Assembly: GCA_028821605.1 (NCBI GenBank) | Contig: JAPPFM010000025.1 | Location: 1-64,000 of the forward strand | DNA: 64,000 bases | Direction: 5' to 3' | DNA from: Candidatus Poribacteria bacterium | Lineage (GTDB): Bacteria > Poribacteria > WGA-4E > WGA-3G | Part shown: in pieces, positions 43,628 to 52,025 of the stretch | Position numbering within the stretch: the first letter of the stretch is position 1 | Layout: each line of letters starts with the position of its first letter | Program-made: the position numbers and the translations under genes | The notes under the pieces: generated by a model | Databases searched by the model: none | Seen by the model: only the letters and a program-made list of their open reading frames with translations | Told to the model about the DNA's origin: nothing

Positions 43628-44037
43628 GGAGTTCCTCCTCATAAATAGATTCGGCTGCATTGACATCCACTGAAACATCTAAGTAAGCACTGAGTTTCGG
43701 ACGTTGTGCTTGCAATACAGTCCACACAATTATGTTATGACAATGTTAAAGACACATTTTTTTCCCAAAACCTTACATCACGTGAAAAAAATATTTTGTT
43801 AGGCATTTTTCAAAGATGGGGAAAATTGTAAAATTCAATTTAACTGATCCCAAAACTACTAATTGCGTTTAGTTTTATAGTTTGGAAACTTATTTTTATC
43901 AATACGCAGGTACCCCTTGTAGCATAGACTGTTAGTCTGTGCGTGTATAGGACGCAAACGAAAAGTGGACGCTACAAAAGAGAAAACTAAATAACGCTGC
44001 AGAAAAAATAGCAGAATTATCAGGGGCATTTAATTCT
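43628..44037. other. AT-rich intergenic region with a short palindrome
   Basis: This 410-base stretch upstream of the sigma factor has no gene I can support. It is AT-rich at 43740-43900 and contains the palindrome at 43922-43942. No consensus promoter for the sigma gene was found, so it may use a non-standard one, perhaps its own. Confidence 0.5.
43922..43942. repeat. Short palindrome GCATAGACT/AGTCTGTGC
   Basis: A nine-pair stem including one T-G pair, around a three-base loop GTT. It lies just after the end of the small exported protein gene (44038, minus strand) and could stop or stabilise its transcript. Confidence 0.45.
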
Positions 44038-44310
44038 TCATTTTTTACGCCTATAGCACCTAATAGACCTCTCTCGAAACTTACCACCTCGACTCTCTTC
44101 GGTTTCCTCGTAGGGGCGGTATCTATGTAGAACTGCGGATTCTCTCCTGTCCGCGTCGGGACAAGTGAGCGGTTGACACGGCGGGGGTTGTATTTCGGGG
44201 GTCGGACGACAGGGTTCATGCGCGGCACGTGTGAGGTGCAGCGCGACGCTGAGTGTCGCCACGACGAAGAAAAGCGCGATGGGGCCCCACCGCAAGAGGT
44301 GTGTTTTCAT
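44038..44310 (-). CDS. Small exported or membrane-anchored protein
   Basis: A 90-residue product from ATG 44310, eight bases after AAGGAG (GTG 44319 is an alternative). It has one N-terminal hydrophobic helix (MKTHLLRWGPIALFFVVATL), a Pro/Cys-rich stretch 'EPCRPTPEIQPPPCQPLTCP' and a basic tail 'RSIRCYRRKK'. I do not recognise it. The strong promoter and highly structured leader upstream support it as a real, regulated gene. Its GC-rich make-up differs from the AT-rich surroundings. Two to four cysteines outside the membrane could form disulfides or bind metal. Confidence 0.55.
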   Translation of the reverse strand: MKTHLLRWGPIALFFVVATLSVALHLTRAAHEPCRPTPEIQPPPCQPLTCPDADRRESAVLHRYRPYEETEESRGGKFRERSIRCYRRKK

Positions 44311-44530
44311 GTTAGGCACTCCTTTTTTAGGGGCTGGTCCCTATAAATAACACGCAACGGAAACCCGTTAGCTGCTACAATAGAAACCAGCACTGTCAAA
44401 ACCATTCCTTTTGGCAGTGTTACGCGTGGCAGGTGGTGGTAACACCTGCTGCGCACCCCGAAAACGGGGAGGCTGCCCTGACGCAATCCACGCGGTATTA
44501 GCAAATATGCTTTGGCATGAAATCAACGTC
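44311..44530 (-). promoter_or_regulatory. Long structured leader with three-way junction
   Basis: Between the predicted start site (~44530) and the small gene lie about 220 bases that fold neatly. P1 CGCGTGG/CCACGCG (44423-44429 with 44488-44494) closes a junction of two arms: CAGGTG/CACCTG (44430-44435 with 44443-44448) and TGCG/CGCA (44450-44453 with 44482-44485) capped by CCCCG-UUUU-CGGGG (44456-44469). Downstream in the RNA come an 11-pair hairpin (44391-44419) and AACGG/CCGTT (44356-44369). I do not recognise a known riboswitch class. Confidence 0.5.
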
Positions 44531-44536
44531 ACAGAA

Positions 44537-44565
44537 AGTATACCATAAAAGGTAAAAATTGCCAA
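44537..44565 (-). promoter_or_regulatory. Promoter of the small structured-leader gene
   Basis: On the minus strand TTGGCA (44560-44565), 17 bases, TATACT (44537-44542) with TGG before it. It shares CTTTTATGGTATACT exactly with the promoter at 1345-1373. Confidence 0.8.
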
Positions 44566-45020
44566 ATTTTAAATGTGAATATATAACCTTTACCGCGCGT
44601 CTGGCGAATCACTTTCCAAATCCTACCCAATTTTACCACTTTTTCAGGGGTCCCTAATGAAGTCTGCGAAAGTAAATCAGTCCTGCAGTGAAACCCAACG
44701 CTTTTCTGAGTGCTTTCTTGAAATGTAACAGAAACGCTTTGAAAACAAGTCATGCACCTCACAGAAATTGTCCAAACTATAGTATAAATGTAGGTTGGGG
44801 AATAAAATACAAATATGGACGTAGGTGTTTTGCGTATTTCTGCGGATTTCCCCAGGAAACTCCACCAGCGAAGGAGCCGAACAGGTGCATTCGTCTCTGA
44901 AAGGTTTACATATTTTCATTGAGCGAAGTGAAACCCAAGCTGCACACCGACAGCCGACAACTGACTGCTGACAACCAATAGCCAGATTTTTGTTAATCAA
45001 AAAGCAAAGATTTGATAGAA
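44566..45020. other. Gene-free region with repeat debris
   Basis: No credible gene. Degenerate repeat pieces are visible: CAGTGAAACCCAACGC near 44688, TGTAGGTTGGGG near 44790, GCGAAGTGAAACCCAAGC near 44923, and a half heptad repeat (CCGACAACTGACTGCTGACA) near 44950. They look like remnants of intergenic palindromes. Confidence 0.5.
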
Positions 45021-45175
45021 TAGTTATCGGTTACTGGTTGTCAGTTATCGGTTAAGAGGTTTCTGGTAACAATCGGTCCCACTTGGAATATTTCAAGATT
45101 GCGTGAATTGTTAAGTAGCACCTCTTTAACTCTCACCGCAAGGCACACCGAAAACCGAAGACCGATAACCACTTC
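45021..45175 (+). repeat. Heptad inverted repeat, copy R3
   Basis: Left arm in sevens: TTATCGG, TTACTGG, TTGTCAG, TTATCGG, TTAAGAG; right arm ends CCGAAGACCGATAACC. The inner part is longer than in other copies. It ends about 35 bases before the aldo/keto reductase start. Confidence 0.8.
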
Positions 45176-45209
45176 AAGAATTACCAACACACATACAGGA
45201 GCAGTTGCT

Positions 45210-46169
45210 ATGGAGTATACCTATCTCGGTCGGATTGGGCTACGGGTGAGCCGTCTCTGTCTCGGCACGGTCAATTTTGGTAGACACGTGTCCGAAGAGG
45301 ATACGTTACCGGTGTTGAGTCGGGCACTGCAAGCCGGAATCAACTTTTTCGATACCGCCAATTCCTATAACGATGGTTTAACGGAGACAATTATTGGAAA
45401 CTGGTTAGCACAGGATAAAAGTCGACGCAATCAGATCGTGCTGGCAACCAAAGTATATAGTCAGACAGGTGAGGGACCGAATGAAGGTCGTCTGTCGGCG
45501 TATCATATTCGTCGAGCATGTGAGGACAGTCTGCGCCGTTTGCAAACTGACCATATAGACCTGTACCAGATGCACCATGTTGATCGCCAAACACCGTGGG
45601 ACGAAATGTGGCAAGCGATGGAGCAATTGGTGCGCGAGGGTAAAATTTCTTATGTCGGCAGTAGCAACTTCGCGGCATGGCACATCGCACAAGCGCAAGG
45701 TATCGCTGCCCAACGCAATTTCCTTGGGCTGGTCTCAGAACAGAGCCTGTATAATCTCCGCAGCCGGAAAATTGAACTTGAAGTCCTTCCGTGTTGTCGG
45801 GAGCTCGGTTTAGCGGTAATCCCGTACAGTCCGATGGGTGGAGGATTGCTCTGCGGAGTCCTTGACAACCCAACCACTGGACGACGGGGCAGGGAATCGC
45901 TCAGACAGACGATTGAGACGCATCGAACCCAGCTACAGGCGTATGAGGCACTCTGCGCCTCAATAGGGCAACCTCCGGCTAACGTTGCTTTGGCGTGGGT
46001 ACTCAACAACCCGGACATTACAACACCAATTATCGGACCACGGACGGTTGAACAACTTGAAGAGAATTTATCCGTCTTGGAATTGAAATTGGACGATGAT
46101 ATACTCGCAAGACTCAATGAGATTTGGACGGGTCCGGGTGGTGAAGCACCAGAGGCGTACGCGTGGTAA
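45210..46169 (+). CDS. Aldo/keto reductase
   Basis: A 319-residue NADPH-dependent reductase of the AKR superfamily with the (beta/alpha)8 fold. The catalytic tetrad is Asp48, Tyr53 (FFDTANSYNDG), Lys81 (VLATKVY) and His122 (YQMHHVDR); 'YVGSSNFAAWHIAQA', 'VIPYSPMGGGLLCG' and the cofactor loop 'PIIGPRTVEQLEENL' are typical of the YghZ/Kvbeta-like group. ATG 45210 follows AGGAG by eight bases; a longer frame starting at 45099 would run through the repeat and is rejected. The substrate is not apparent. Confidence 0.92.
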   Translation: MEYTYLGRIGLRVSRLCLGTVNFGRHVSEEDTLPVLSRALQAGINFFDTANSYNDGLTETIIGNWLAQDKSRRNQIVLATKVYSQTGEGPNEGRLSAYHIRRACEDSLRRLQTDHIDLYQMHHVDRQTPWDEMWQAMEQLVREGKISYVGSSNFAAWHIAQAQGIAAQRNFLGLVSEQSLYNLRSRKIELEVLPCCRELGLAVIPYSPMGGGLLCGVLDNPTTGRRGRESLRQTIETHRTQLQAYEALCASIGQPPANVALAWVLNNPDITTPIIGPRTVEQLEENLSVLELKLDDDILARLNEIWTGPGGEAPEAYAW

Positions 46170-46222
46170 GGGACCAATGGAACACACGTCGTCACAACTG
46201 ATGCTGCACTCAGTGAAATAGT

Positions 46223-46356
46223 GGGATAATTAACTATCAACCGTCAGCAAGAGGACTCTGCTTTATGAGGAAACCTCTTTACTGATTGCTGATAGCCGAT
46301 TGCCGATAGCCCTTCTGGTTTCCGACAGCCGAAAGTTTCCGATGGCTGACAGCCAC
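46223..46356 (+). repeat. Heptad inverted repeat, copy R4
   Basis: The left arm is eroded (TAACTATCAACCGTCAGCAA); the right arm keeps sevens such as TGCTGAT, AGCCGAT, TGCCGAT, and GGAAACCTCTTTACTG in the middle. It ends just before AAGGAG of the sulfatase gene. Confidence 0.65.
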
Positions 46357-46372
46357 TAAAAAAGGAGTAAAA

Positions 46373-47833
46373 ATGTCAAGACGCCCAAATATTTTATGGT
46401 ACTGCACAGATCAACAACGTTTCGATACTATCGGAGCGTTGGGAAATTCACATATCAACACCCCAAGACTCGACGAATTTGTCCGTCAGTCAGTCACATT
46501 CACCCACGCCTATTGTCAATCTCCCATCTGCACCCCGTCCCGTGCAAGTTTTATGACCGGTATGTATCCTTCAGCCGTAAGTGTCACAGGCAACGGCAAT
46601 CCGGTTTTCCCCAAGTATTATGAAGATCGACTCATTACGCATGCGCTCACACAGGACGGTTACGACTGTGGGTTGATTGGTAAACTCCATCTCGCCAGTG
46701 CCTTTGATGCGCAAGAACACCGCGTAGATGATGGGTATCGCTACTTCCAATATAGTCATGACCACGGAAAGCCGAACGCGCTTGGACACGAATACGCAGA
46801 TTGGCAACGCGCACAAGGTGTTGACCCTGAAGCGTTGATAGCAGGGAAGGCAATCTCTCAAAAGTATCCGAACAGGACCGGACGCGTGAAAGAACCGACA
46901 CAGGATATTGACAACGTCCCGCCGCATCTCCACCAGACCTATTGGTGTACCGAGAAAACAATCGAGTTTGTTGAGAAAAATCGTCGAGAAAATCAACCGT
47001 GGATGCTCAGCATCAATCCGTTCGATCCACACCCGCCGTTTGATGCACCTTGGGAGTATTATCGGCGGTACGATCCAGAAACGCTGCCCGGTCCGTACTT
47101 TCAGGAGAGCGACATTGCCTTTCAGTCGAAGTTAACAGACGCGGGCATTGATTTTCAATCTCAGGCGAAGCCTCCTTCAGAGTGGGACGACAAGCGGATG
47201 CAAGCGTCTTATTACGCTATGATTGAACAACTCGACCATGAGTTCGGACGCATCCTTGATTATCTTGATGCCGAAGGACTCCGCGAAGACACAATCGTTA
47301 TCTTCACTTCCGACCACGGGGAGGCACTCGGAGACCATGGACTCGTCTACAAAGGGTGTCGTTTTTACGAAGGATCCGTGCGGGTTCCACTTATAATTTC
47401 GTGTCCCACACAGTTCTTGCAAGACGTTCAAAGCGAGGCACTCGTTGAACTGCTTGATATCGTTCCTACGCTGTATGATGTGTTGGGTGTAGATGTCCCT
47501 TACTATGTACAGGGCAAGTCACTCGCACCCCTATTGCGCGGTGATGCTCCTTCCAACGAGCATAGAGAAGCAGTTCGTTGTGAGTTTTTCGATGCAATCT
47601 CAATGCCTGATCAGACCCATGCCACGATGTATCGGGATCGACGCTGGAAACTCGTTGTGTACCATCAGAAAGGGATCTGCGAACTGTATGACCTGGACAA
47701 CGACCCATGGGAACACAACGACCTCTCCGAGCACGCCGATTACCAAGCCGTCAAGTGGGAACTCATGCAGAAGAGTTTCGACACGGCAGTCTATGCACAC
47801 CCGCAGATGATACCACGGGTCGCTTCGCACTAA
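46373..47833 (+). CDS. Sulfatase
   Basis: A 486-residue type I sulfatase, hydrolysing sulfate esters, probably of sulfated glycans. It starts 'RPNILWYCTDQQRFDT' with metal-site Asp13. The CxPSR signature is 'CTPSRASFMTG', with Cys53 to be converted to formylglycine by a maturase not found in this window. 'VIFTSDHGEALGDHG' carries further metal ligands. There is no signal peptide, so the enzyme is cytoplasmic unless exported otherwise. AAGGAG lies five bases before the ATG. Length is normal for this family. Confidence 0.93.
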   Translation: MSRRPNILWYCTDQQRFDTIGALGNSHINTPRLDEFVRQSVTFTHAYCQSPICTPSRASFMTGMYPSAVSVTGNGNPVFPKYYEDRLITHALTQDGYDCGLIGKLHLASAFDAQEHRVDDGYRYFQYSHDHGKPNALGHEYADWQRAQGVDPEALIAGKAISQKYPNRTGRVKEPTQDIDNVPPHLHQTYWCTEKTIEFVEKNRRENQPWMLSINPFDPHPPFDAPWEYYRRYDPETLPGPYFQESDIAFQSKLTDAGIDFQSQAKPPSEWDDKRMQASYYAMIEQLDHEFGRILDYLDAEGLREDTIVIFTSDHGEALGDHGLVYKGCRFYEGSVRVPLIISCPTQFLQDVQSEALVELLDIVPTLYDVLGVDVPYYVQGKSLAPLLRGDAPSNEHREAVRCEFFDAISMPDQTHATMYRDRRWKLVVYHQKGICELYDLDNDPWEHNDLSEHADYQAVKWELMQKSFDTAVYAHPQMIPRVASH

Positions 47834-47955
47834 CGAAACCACTTCTTTGTAAACGTAATTAACGCGAGTTCTGTTTAAGGAGTTAGCGGAAACTCTTGAA
47901 GGAAGGACGCGGTAGAGGGAGACTCAGGCACGATTTTCTCTCAGATTCTGCAACC

Positions 47956-47984
47956 TTTCCACTACCAAAGTGTGTCACTATAAT
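47956..47984 (+). promoter_or_regulatory. Candidate promoter of the CotH-like gene
   Basis: TTTCCA (47956-47961, four of six matches), 17 bases, TATAAT (47979-47984). It lies about 75 bases before the predicted start codon. Confidence 0.45.
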
Positions 47985-48064
47985 TGAGTGAACCCTATAC
48001 CGCGCTTAACCAGTGAGCAACGCTTGGCTCTCAGAATCGACTTCTAACGCGAGATTTATGGACG

Positions 48065-49438
48065 ATGTATCGCTATAAAAAAATGGTGTTTCTGGGCAGT
48101 ATCATATTATTGGTAGTTATAGGTTGTTTCACCGAACATGCAGGTCGCATTGAGGTGCACACATCGAATTTACCGATTGTTATTATTGATACGTTTGGAA
48201 GACAGATTCCGAACGAACCCAAAATTCCTGCACGCATAAAAGTTATTTACGATCAATCTGGTCGTAGAAACGCCCTGAATAGTCAGCATGTTGATTTCGA
48301 GGGAAAAATCGGCATAGAAGTTCGAGGAAAAACCTCACAGCGTTTCCCGAAGAAGCAGTACGGCGTTGAAATTCGGGATGATAATGGTAACGACAAAGAT
48401 GTGTCTCTGCTGCAATTGCCAGCCGAATCGGATTGGGTTTTAAATGGACCCTATTCGGATAAAACCCTCATGCGGAATTTCTTGGCGTACGAGTTCAGCA
48501 ATCGCATCGGTAGGTACGCAAGCAGAACAAGGTTTGTTGAAGTCTTTCTCAACGATAGAGGGGATACGGCAATCAACAAAGAACATTATGTCGGTGTCTA
48601 TCTACTGATAGAAAAGATTAAACGTGGGAAAAACCGAGTTGATATTCGATCGCTGAAGCGAGGGGCCCCATCCGTTACTGAGAAGGAACAGCAGGAGAAA
48701 CCAGCGGAAATGACTGGAGGCTATATCCTAAAAATTGACAAAATGGATCGCTATGAAACCTACTTCTACACTCGTTACGGCACACGTTTATTTCATGTAT
48801 ATCCGAAAGGGCGCGAAATCTCTAATGCTCAAAAAGCGTGGATTCAGAACTATATGGACGAATTTGAAGCGGCGTTGGCTGGAAGGGATTTTAAGCACCC
48901 AGAGCGTGGATATGCCAAATACATTGATATAGATTCTTTTATCGACCATTTCATTATCAATGAACTCTTCAAGAACACAGACGGATTCCGAAACAGTACA
49001 TACATGTATAAAGACAGAGATGGCAAATTAGAGATGGGACCGGTCTGGGATTTCAACTTATCAATGGGTAATACGGTTTTCCATAACGGTTGGGAAACAG
49101 ATAGTTGGCTTATTTATACAAATCCTGTGCCTTTCTGGTGGGATCGTCTACTAACGGACGAAGATTTCAAACAACGGCTTGTTAAGAGATGGCAGGCTCT
49201 TCGGAAGAACGAACTTGCCACTTCAAAACTCCTTAACGAGATTGATCGGACTGCTAAATACCTATCGGAAGCACAGAAACGAAATTTCGAGAGATGGCCG
49301 GTACTTGGTCGCCGTGTTTTCGGTAATCCCGGTCCTTATTTGCCTACGTATGAACAAGAGGTGCAGCAATTGAAAACATGGCTGCAGGCTCGACTGAAGT
49401 GGATGGATCAACGTATTAAATCTCCACGACAATACTAA
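48065..49438 (+). CDS. CotH-like kinase-fold lipoprotein
   Basis: A 457-residue protein of the CotH family, atypical protein kinases first known from spore coats and also common in exported bacterial proteins. A short N-terminus with hydrophobic helix and lipobox-like VVIGC (Cys21) suggests a lipoprotein. Family blocks include 'IGIEVRGKTSQRFPKKQYGVEIRD', 'DWVLNGPYSDKTLMRNFLAYEF', 'VGVYLLIEKIKRGKNRVDI', 'FIDHFIINELFKNTDGFRNSTYMYKD' and 'GPVWDFNLSMGN', where Asp is the likely metal ligand. The start is uncertain: no good ribosome site precedes 48065, and ATG 48083 would still leave the signal helix. Confidence 0.85.
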   Translation: MYRYKKMVFLGSIILLVVIGCFTEHAGRIEVHTSNLPIVIIDTFGRQIPNEPKIPARIKVIYDQSGRRNALNSQHVDFEGKIGIEVRGKTSQRFPKKQYGVEIRDDNGNDKDVSLLQLPAESDWVLNGPYSDKTLMRNFLAYEFSNRIGRYASRTRFVEVFLNDRGDTAINKEHYVGVYLLIEKIKRGKNRVDIRSLKRGAPSVTEKEQQEKPAEMTGGYILKIDKMDRYETYFYTRYGTRLFHVYPKGREISNAQKAWIQNYMDEFEAALAGRDFKHPERGYAKYIDIDSFIDHFIINELFKNTDGFRNSTYMYKDRDGKLEMGPVWDFNLSMGNTVFHNGWETDSWLIYTNPVPFWWDRLLTDEDFKQRLVKRWQALRKNELATSKLLNEIDRTAKYLSEAQKRNFERWPVLGRRVFGNPGPYLPTYEQEVQQLKTWLQARLKWMDQRIKSPRQY

Positions 49439-49466
49439 TGTCAGGAACAAACCCACCACCGCCGCT

Positions 49467-49487
49467 GGCGAGGTTTGTAACCTCGCC
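49467..49487. repeat. Palindrome GGCGAGGTT/AACCTCGCC
   Basis: A perfect nine-base-pair stem around loop TGT, 29 bases after the CotH-like stop. It resembles palindrome family P in size and placement but has a different sequence. No T-tract follows. Confidence 0.65.
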
Positions 49488-49758
49488 ATTGCACCGGTGT
49501 ATAAGTAATTATGGATTTTACTATAAGAAACAAATTTTAGGTTTTGAGGAAGGGTGAAAAACAGAAAGATTGGAAAAAACGTTGTGTTCGCTGTCTTTCC
49601 AACTTTCTAACTTCCCAACTTCCAACTCTTATTTCTCTAAAATTATGCACCTTTTTCGATGCGAAAATGCGTCAACTAATAATCGAAAGGGATCGTACCC
49701 CGTATTGGTTTGAAGAAAACATTAATGTGTGCCACTCAAATTAAGATACATTTCACAT

Positions 49759-49890
49759 TGGTTATCAGTTTTCAGTCGCCAGTTTGCCTCGCAGTGAGAG
49801 TTAAAGATGTTTGTCGTGGAACACAGTTCACTGGACTGCCACAAGAAATTAACTGATAACTGATAACTGATTACCGATAACCGATTACGA
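49759..49890 (+). repeat. Heptad inverted repeat, copy R5
   Basis: The right arm is a clean heptad series: AACTGAT three times, TACCGAT, AACCGAT. The inner arms CGTGG/CCACA and GAGTTAA/TTAACT also pair. It ends 11 bases before the MoxR start; AAAGGGAA follows directly. Confidence 0.85.
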
Positions 49891-49901
49891 AAGGGAACTT
49901 T

Positions 49902-50924
49902 ATGACAACTACTCCAAACAACGACGGAATGCATGCCGACGACGTTGCCGCAATTGACGAACTTCGCAATGTCTACGATCAATTGAAGGTCACACTCGCA
50001 AAGATTATCATCGGTCAGGAACAGGTCATCGAGCATTTAGCGATTTGTCTGTTTTCTCAAGGGCACGCACTATTGATGGGCGTTCCCGGCTTGGCAAAGA
50101 CACTATTAGTGAGCCGGTTCGCTGAGACGATGGCATTGCAGTTCAGTCGAATCCAGTTCACACCTGACCTGATGCCGATGGACATCACCGGAACCGACAT
50201 TCTTCAAGAGATTCCGGGCGGTAAGCGGGAATTTGAATTTGTGAAGGGTCCACTCTTTGCCAATCTTATTTTAGCGGACGAGATTAACCGGGCACCTTCA
50301 AAAACGCAGGCTGCCATGCTTGAAGCGATGCAGGAATACAAAATCACAGTAATTGGCAGAACATACTCTCTGGATCCCCCCTTTTTCGTGTTGGCAACAC
50401 AAAATCCAATTGAACAGGAAGGAACATATCCCTTACCGGAAGCGCAATTAGACCGATTTATGTTCAGGATCGAAGTGGATTACCCGGCACGGTTTGAAGA
50501 GATAGAGATCGCCCGCACAACGACAGGTGTGGCACTTCCCACACTTGAACACGTTCTGACGGGTGAGCGGGTACGCGCCTTTCAAGACCTCGTCCGTCGC
50601 GTTCCAGTCGCTGATCACATCTACGAATTCGCGGTTGACCTCGCGCGTAGTACGCGTCCGAAAGACGACGCAGCCCCTGACTGGCTCAAGCCACTGGTTG
50701 CTTGGGGTGCCGGTCCACGGGCTGTTCAATACTTGATTCTCGGTGCGAAGGCACGCGCCGCCCTCAGTGGAAGCTACATGGCTCGACTCGAAGATGTGAC
50801 TGCCGTAGCAGAACCCGTACTCGCGCATCGCGTCATTACCTCCTTTGCCGCGGAATCCGAAAACATCACAAGCAAGGACATTGTCAGCCGACTTGTTGAA
50901 GAATTATCTGAAGGAAATATTTGA
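49902..50924 (+). CDS. MoxR-family AAA+ ATPase
   Basis: MoxR proteins are cytoplasmic AAA+ chaperones that work with von Willebrand A-domain partners in maturing or protecting protein complexes. The 340 residues contain Walker A GVPGLAKT near 59-66, 'FSRIQFTPDLMPMDITGTDI', Walker B 'NLILADEINRAPSKTQAAMLEAMQE' and sensor 'FVLATQNPIEQEGTYPLPEAQLDRFM', all standard, plus the C-terminal lid 'PLVAWGAGPRAVQYLILGAKARA'. It heads a cluster with DUF58 and VWA proteins, the usual MoxR partners. The start follows AAAGGGAA at the end of repeat R5. Confidence 0.95.
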   Translation: MTTTPNNDGMHADDVAAIDELRNVYDQLKVTLAKIIIGQEQVIEHLAICLFSQGHALLMGVPGLAKTLLVSRFAETMALQFSRIQFTPDLMPMDITGTDILQEIPGGKREFEFVKGPLFANLILADEINRAPSKTQAAMLEAMQEYKITVIGRTYSLDPPFFVLATQNPIEQEGTYPLPEAQLDRFMFRIEVDYPARFEEIEIARTTTGVALPTLEHVLTGERVRAFQDLVRRVPVADHIYEFAVDLARSTRPKDDAAPDWLKPLVAWGAGPRAVQYLILGAKARAALSGSYMARLEDVTAVAEPVLAHRVITSFAAESENITSKDIVSRLVEELSEGNI

Positions 50925-51083
50925 TTTTCCTTGTCGTTCGTTTAGGCGGATCGCAAGAAAATTTCTGCCCGTATATCCAGTTTCCCGGCGCAATGCCTGG
51001 GCTTACACGCTCTGGCTAAAGCACTGAAAGTCGAACAACGTTCGACTTGGATTCTCTAAGGGGTTCTTATTTGCTAAACCCGG

Positions 51084-51111
51084 TTGACTGACCGCAAGGT
51101 AAATTAAAAAA
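51084..51111 (+). repeat. LTEPQGK leader repeat, copy d (short)
   Basis: A shortened copy, TTGACTGACCGCAAGGTAAA then an A-rich run; AAGG is again 12 bases before the ATG at 51112, as in copy a. Confidence 0.65.
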
Positions 51112-52014
51112 ATGCTGCAACTTAAACGAGATTATCTTGACCAGAAAGTTTTGGAACGCCTTTCGACACTGCAACTACATGCCCGATTGCCCATGATCGG
51201 AAACGTATCAGGCAAGCATCGGAGTCCAATTCGCGGCTCCAGCCTTGAGTTTGCTGAGTACCGCAAGTACGTTCCCGGCGATGACACCCGGAGGCTCGAT
51301 TGGCGGGCTTACGCACGAAATGATCGCTATTACATCAAAGAATTTGAGGCGGATACCAACCTGCGGATGTGTTTGGTGATTGATACCAGCGGTTCCATGG
51401 ATTTCGCGTATAACGGTACGAGTAAACTTGACTATGCCCGTCGCGTCGCAGGCACATTGGCGTATATAGCCGCCCAACAGGGTGATGCTGTCGGACTCTA
51501 CTGTGCAGGCACGGAATTCCACAAAGAGATTCCACCAAAACGCAGCGCAACCCATCTGAGTGCGGTCCTTGATGAATTAGGGGCAATGGAGGCATCTGGC
51601 GAGACCGGATTGGCGAACGTTCTCCACGAAACCGCTGAACGCGTCCCACAGAGAGCATTAATCGTTATTGTTTCCGATCTGTTCATCGAACCGGAAGTCG
51701 TGCGCAACTGTTTTGAACACTTGCGATTCCGTAAACATGATGTTGCCGTCTTTCATCTGTTAGACCGGATTGAGTTGGAATTGGAATTTGATCGTCCAAT
51801 ACGTTTTGTTGACATGGAGGGTGGCGAACCTGTGTTGGCAGACCCAACCGTCATCGGCGCACAGTATCAACGCGCGCTCGAAGCGTACCTCGCAGGTATG
51901 AACGAGGTCGTTCGCGACACAGAGATTGACTACCACCGTGTCTACATCAATGAGAACTATGACGACATATTGGCACGCTTCCTATTGGGACGTACACCAA
52001 AGCGGCATAAGTGA
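51112..52014 (+). CDS. DUF58 (VWA-like) protein
   Basis: A 300-residue cytoplasmic protein of the DUF58 family, a VWA-like partner of MoxR. The family signature 'EYRKYVPGDDTRRLDWRAYARND' lies near 43-65; the VWA metal site begins 'LVIDTSGSMDF' (DxSxS). 'GDAVGLYCAG' and 'ALIVIVSDLF' complete the fold. It follows MoxR by 187 bases and precedes the BatA-like gene by 11, so it belongs to the same unit. Confidence 0.92.
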   Translation: MLQLKRDYLDQKVLERLSTLQLHARLPMIGNVSGKHRSPIRGSSLEFAEYRKYVPGDDTRRLDWRAYARNDRYYIKEFEADTNLRMCLVIDTSGSMDFAYNGTSKLDYARRVAGTLAYIAAQQGDAVGLYCAGTEFHKEIPPKRSATHLSAVLDELGAMEASGETGLANVLHETAERVPQRALIVIVSDLFIEPEVVRNCFEHLRFRKHDVAVFHLLDRIELELEFDRPIRFVDMEGGEPVLADPTVIGAQYQRALEAYLAGMNEVVRDTEIDYHRVYINENYDDILARFLLGRTPKRHK

Positions 52015-52025
52015 GGATCTGAACG

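Larger units (their letters stand above)
49439..49901. other. Intergenic region before the MoxR cluster
   Basis: 463 bases with no supported gene. It holds a palindrome at 49467-49487 and heptad repeat R5 (49759-49890). The middle, 49500-49750, is AT-rich and shows no clear promoter or structure to me. Confidence 0.55.

Noticed and set aside
44311-44530. Structured leader as tmRNA, SRP RNA, RNase P RNA, or a TPP, SAM or cobalamin riboswitch.
   Set aside because: The signature blocks of those RNAs that I know were looked for by eye and not found; a covariance-model search (Infernal against Rfam) would be decisive.
45021-45175. Heptad repeats as a CRISPR array or tandem minisatellite.
   Set aside because: The units are seven bases, degenerate, and inverted in the two arms; there are no spacers of constant length.
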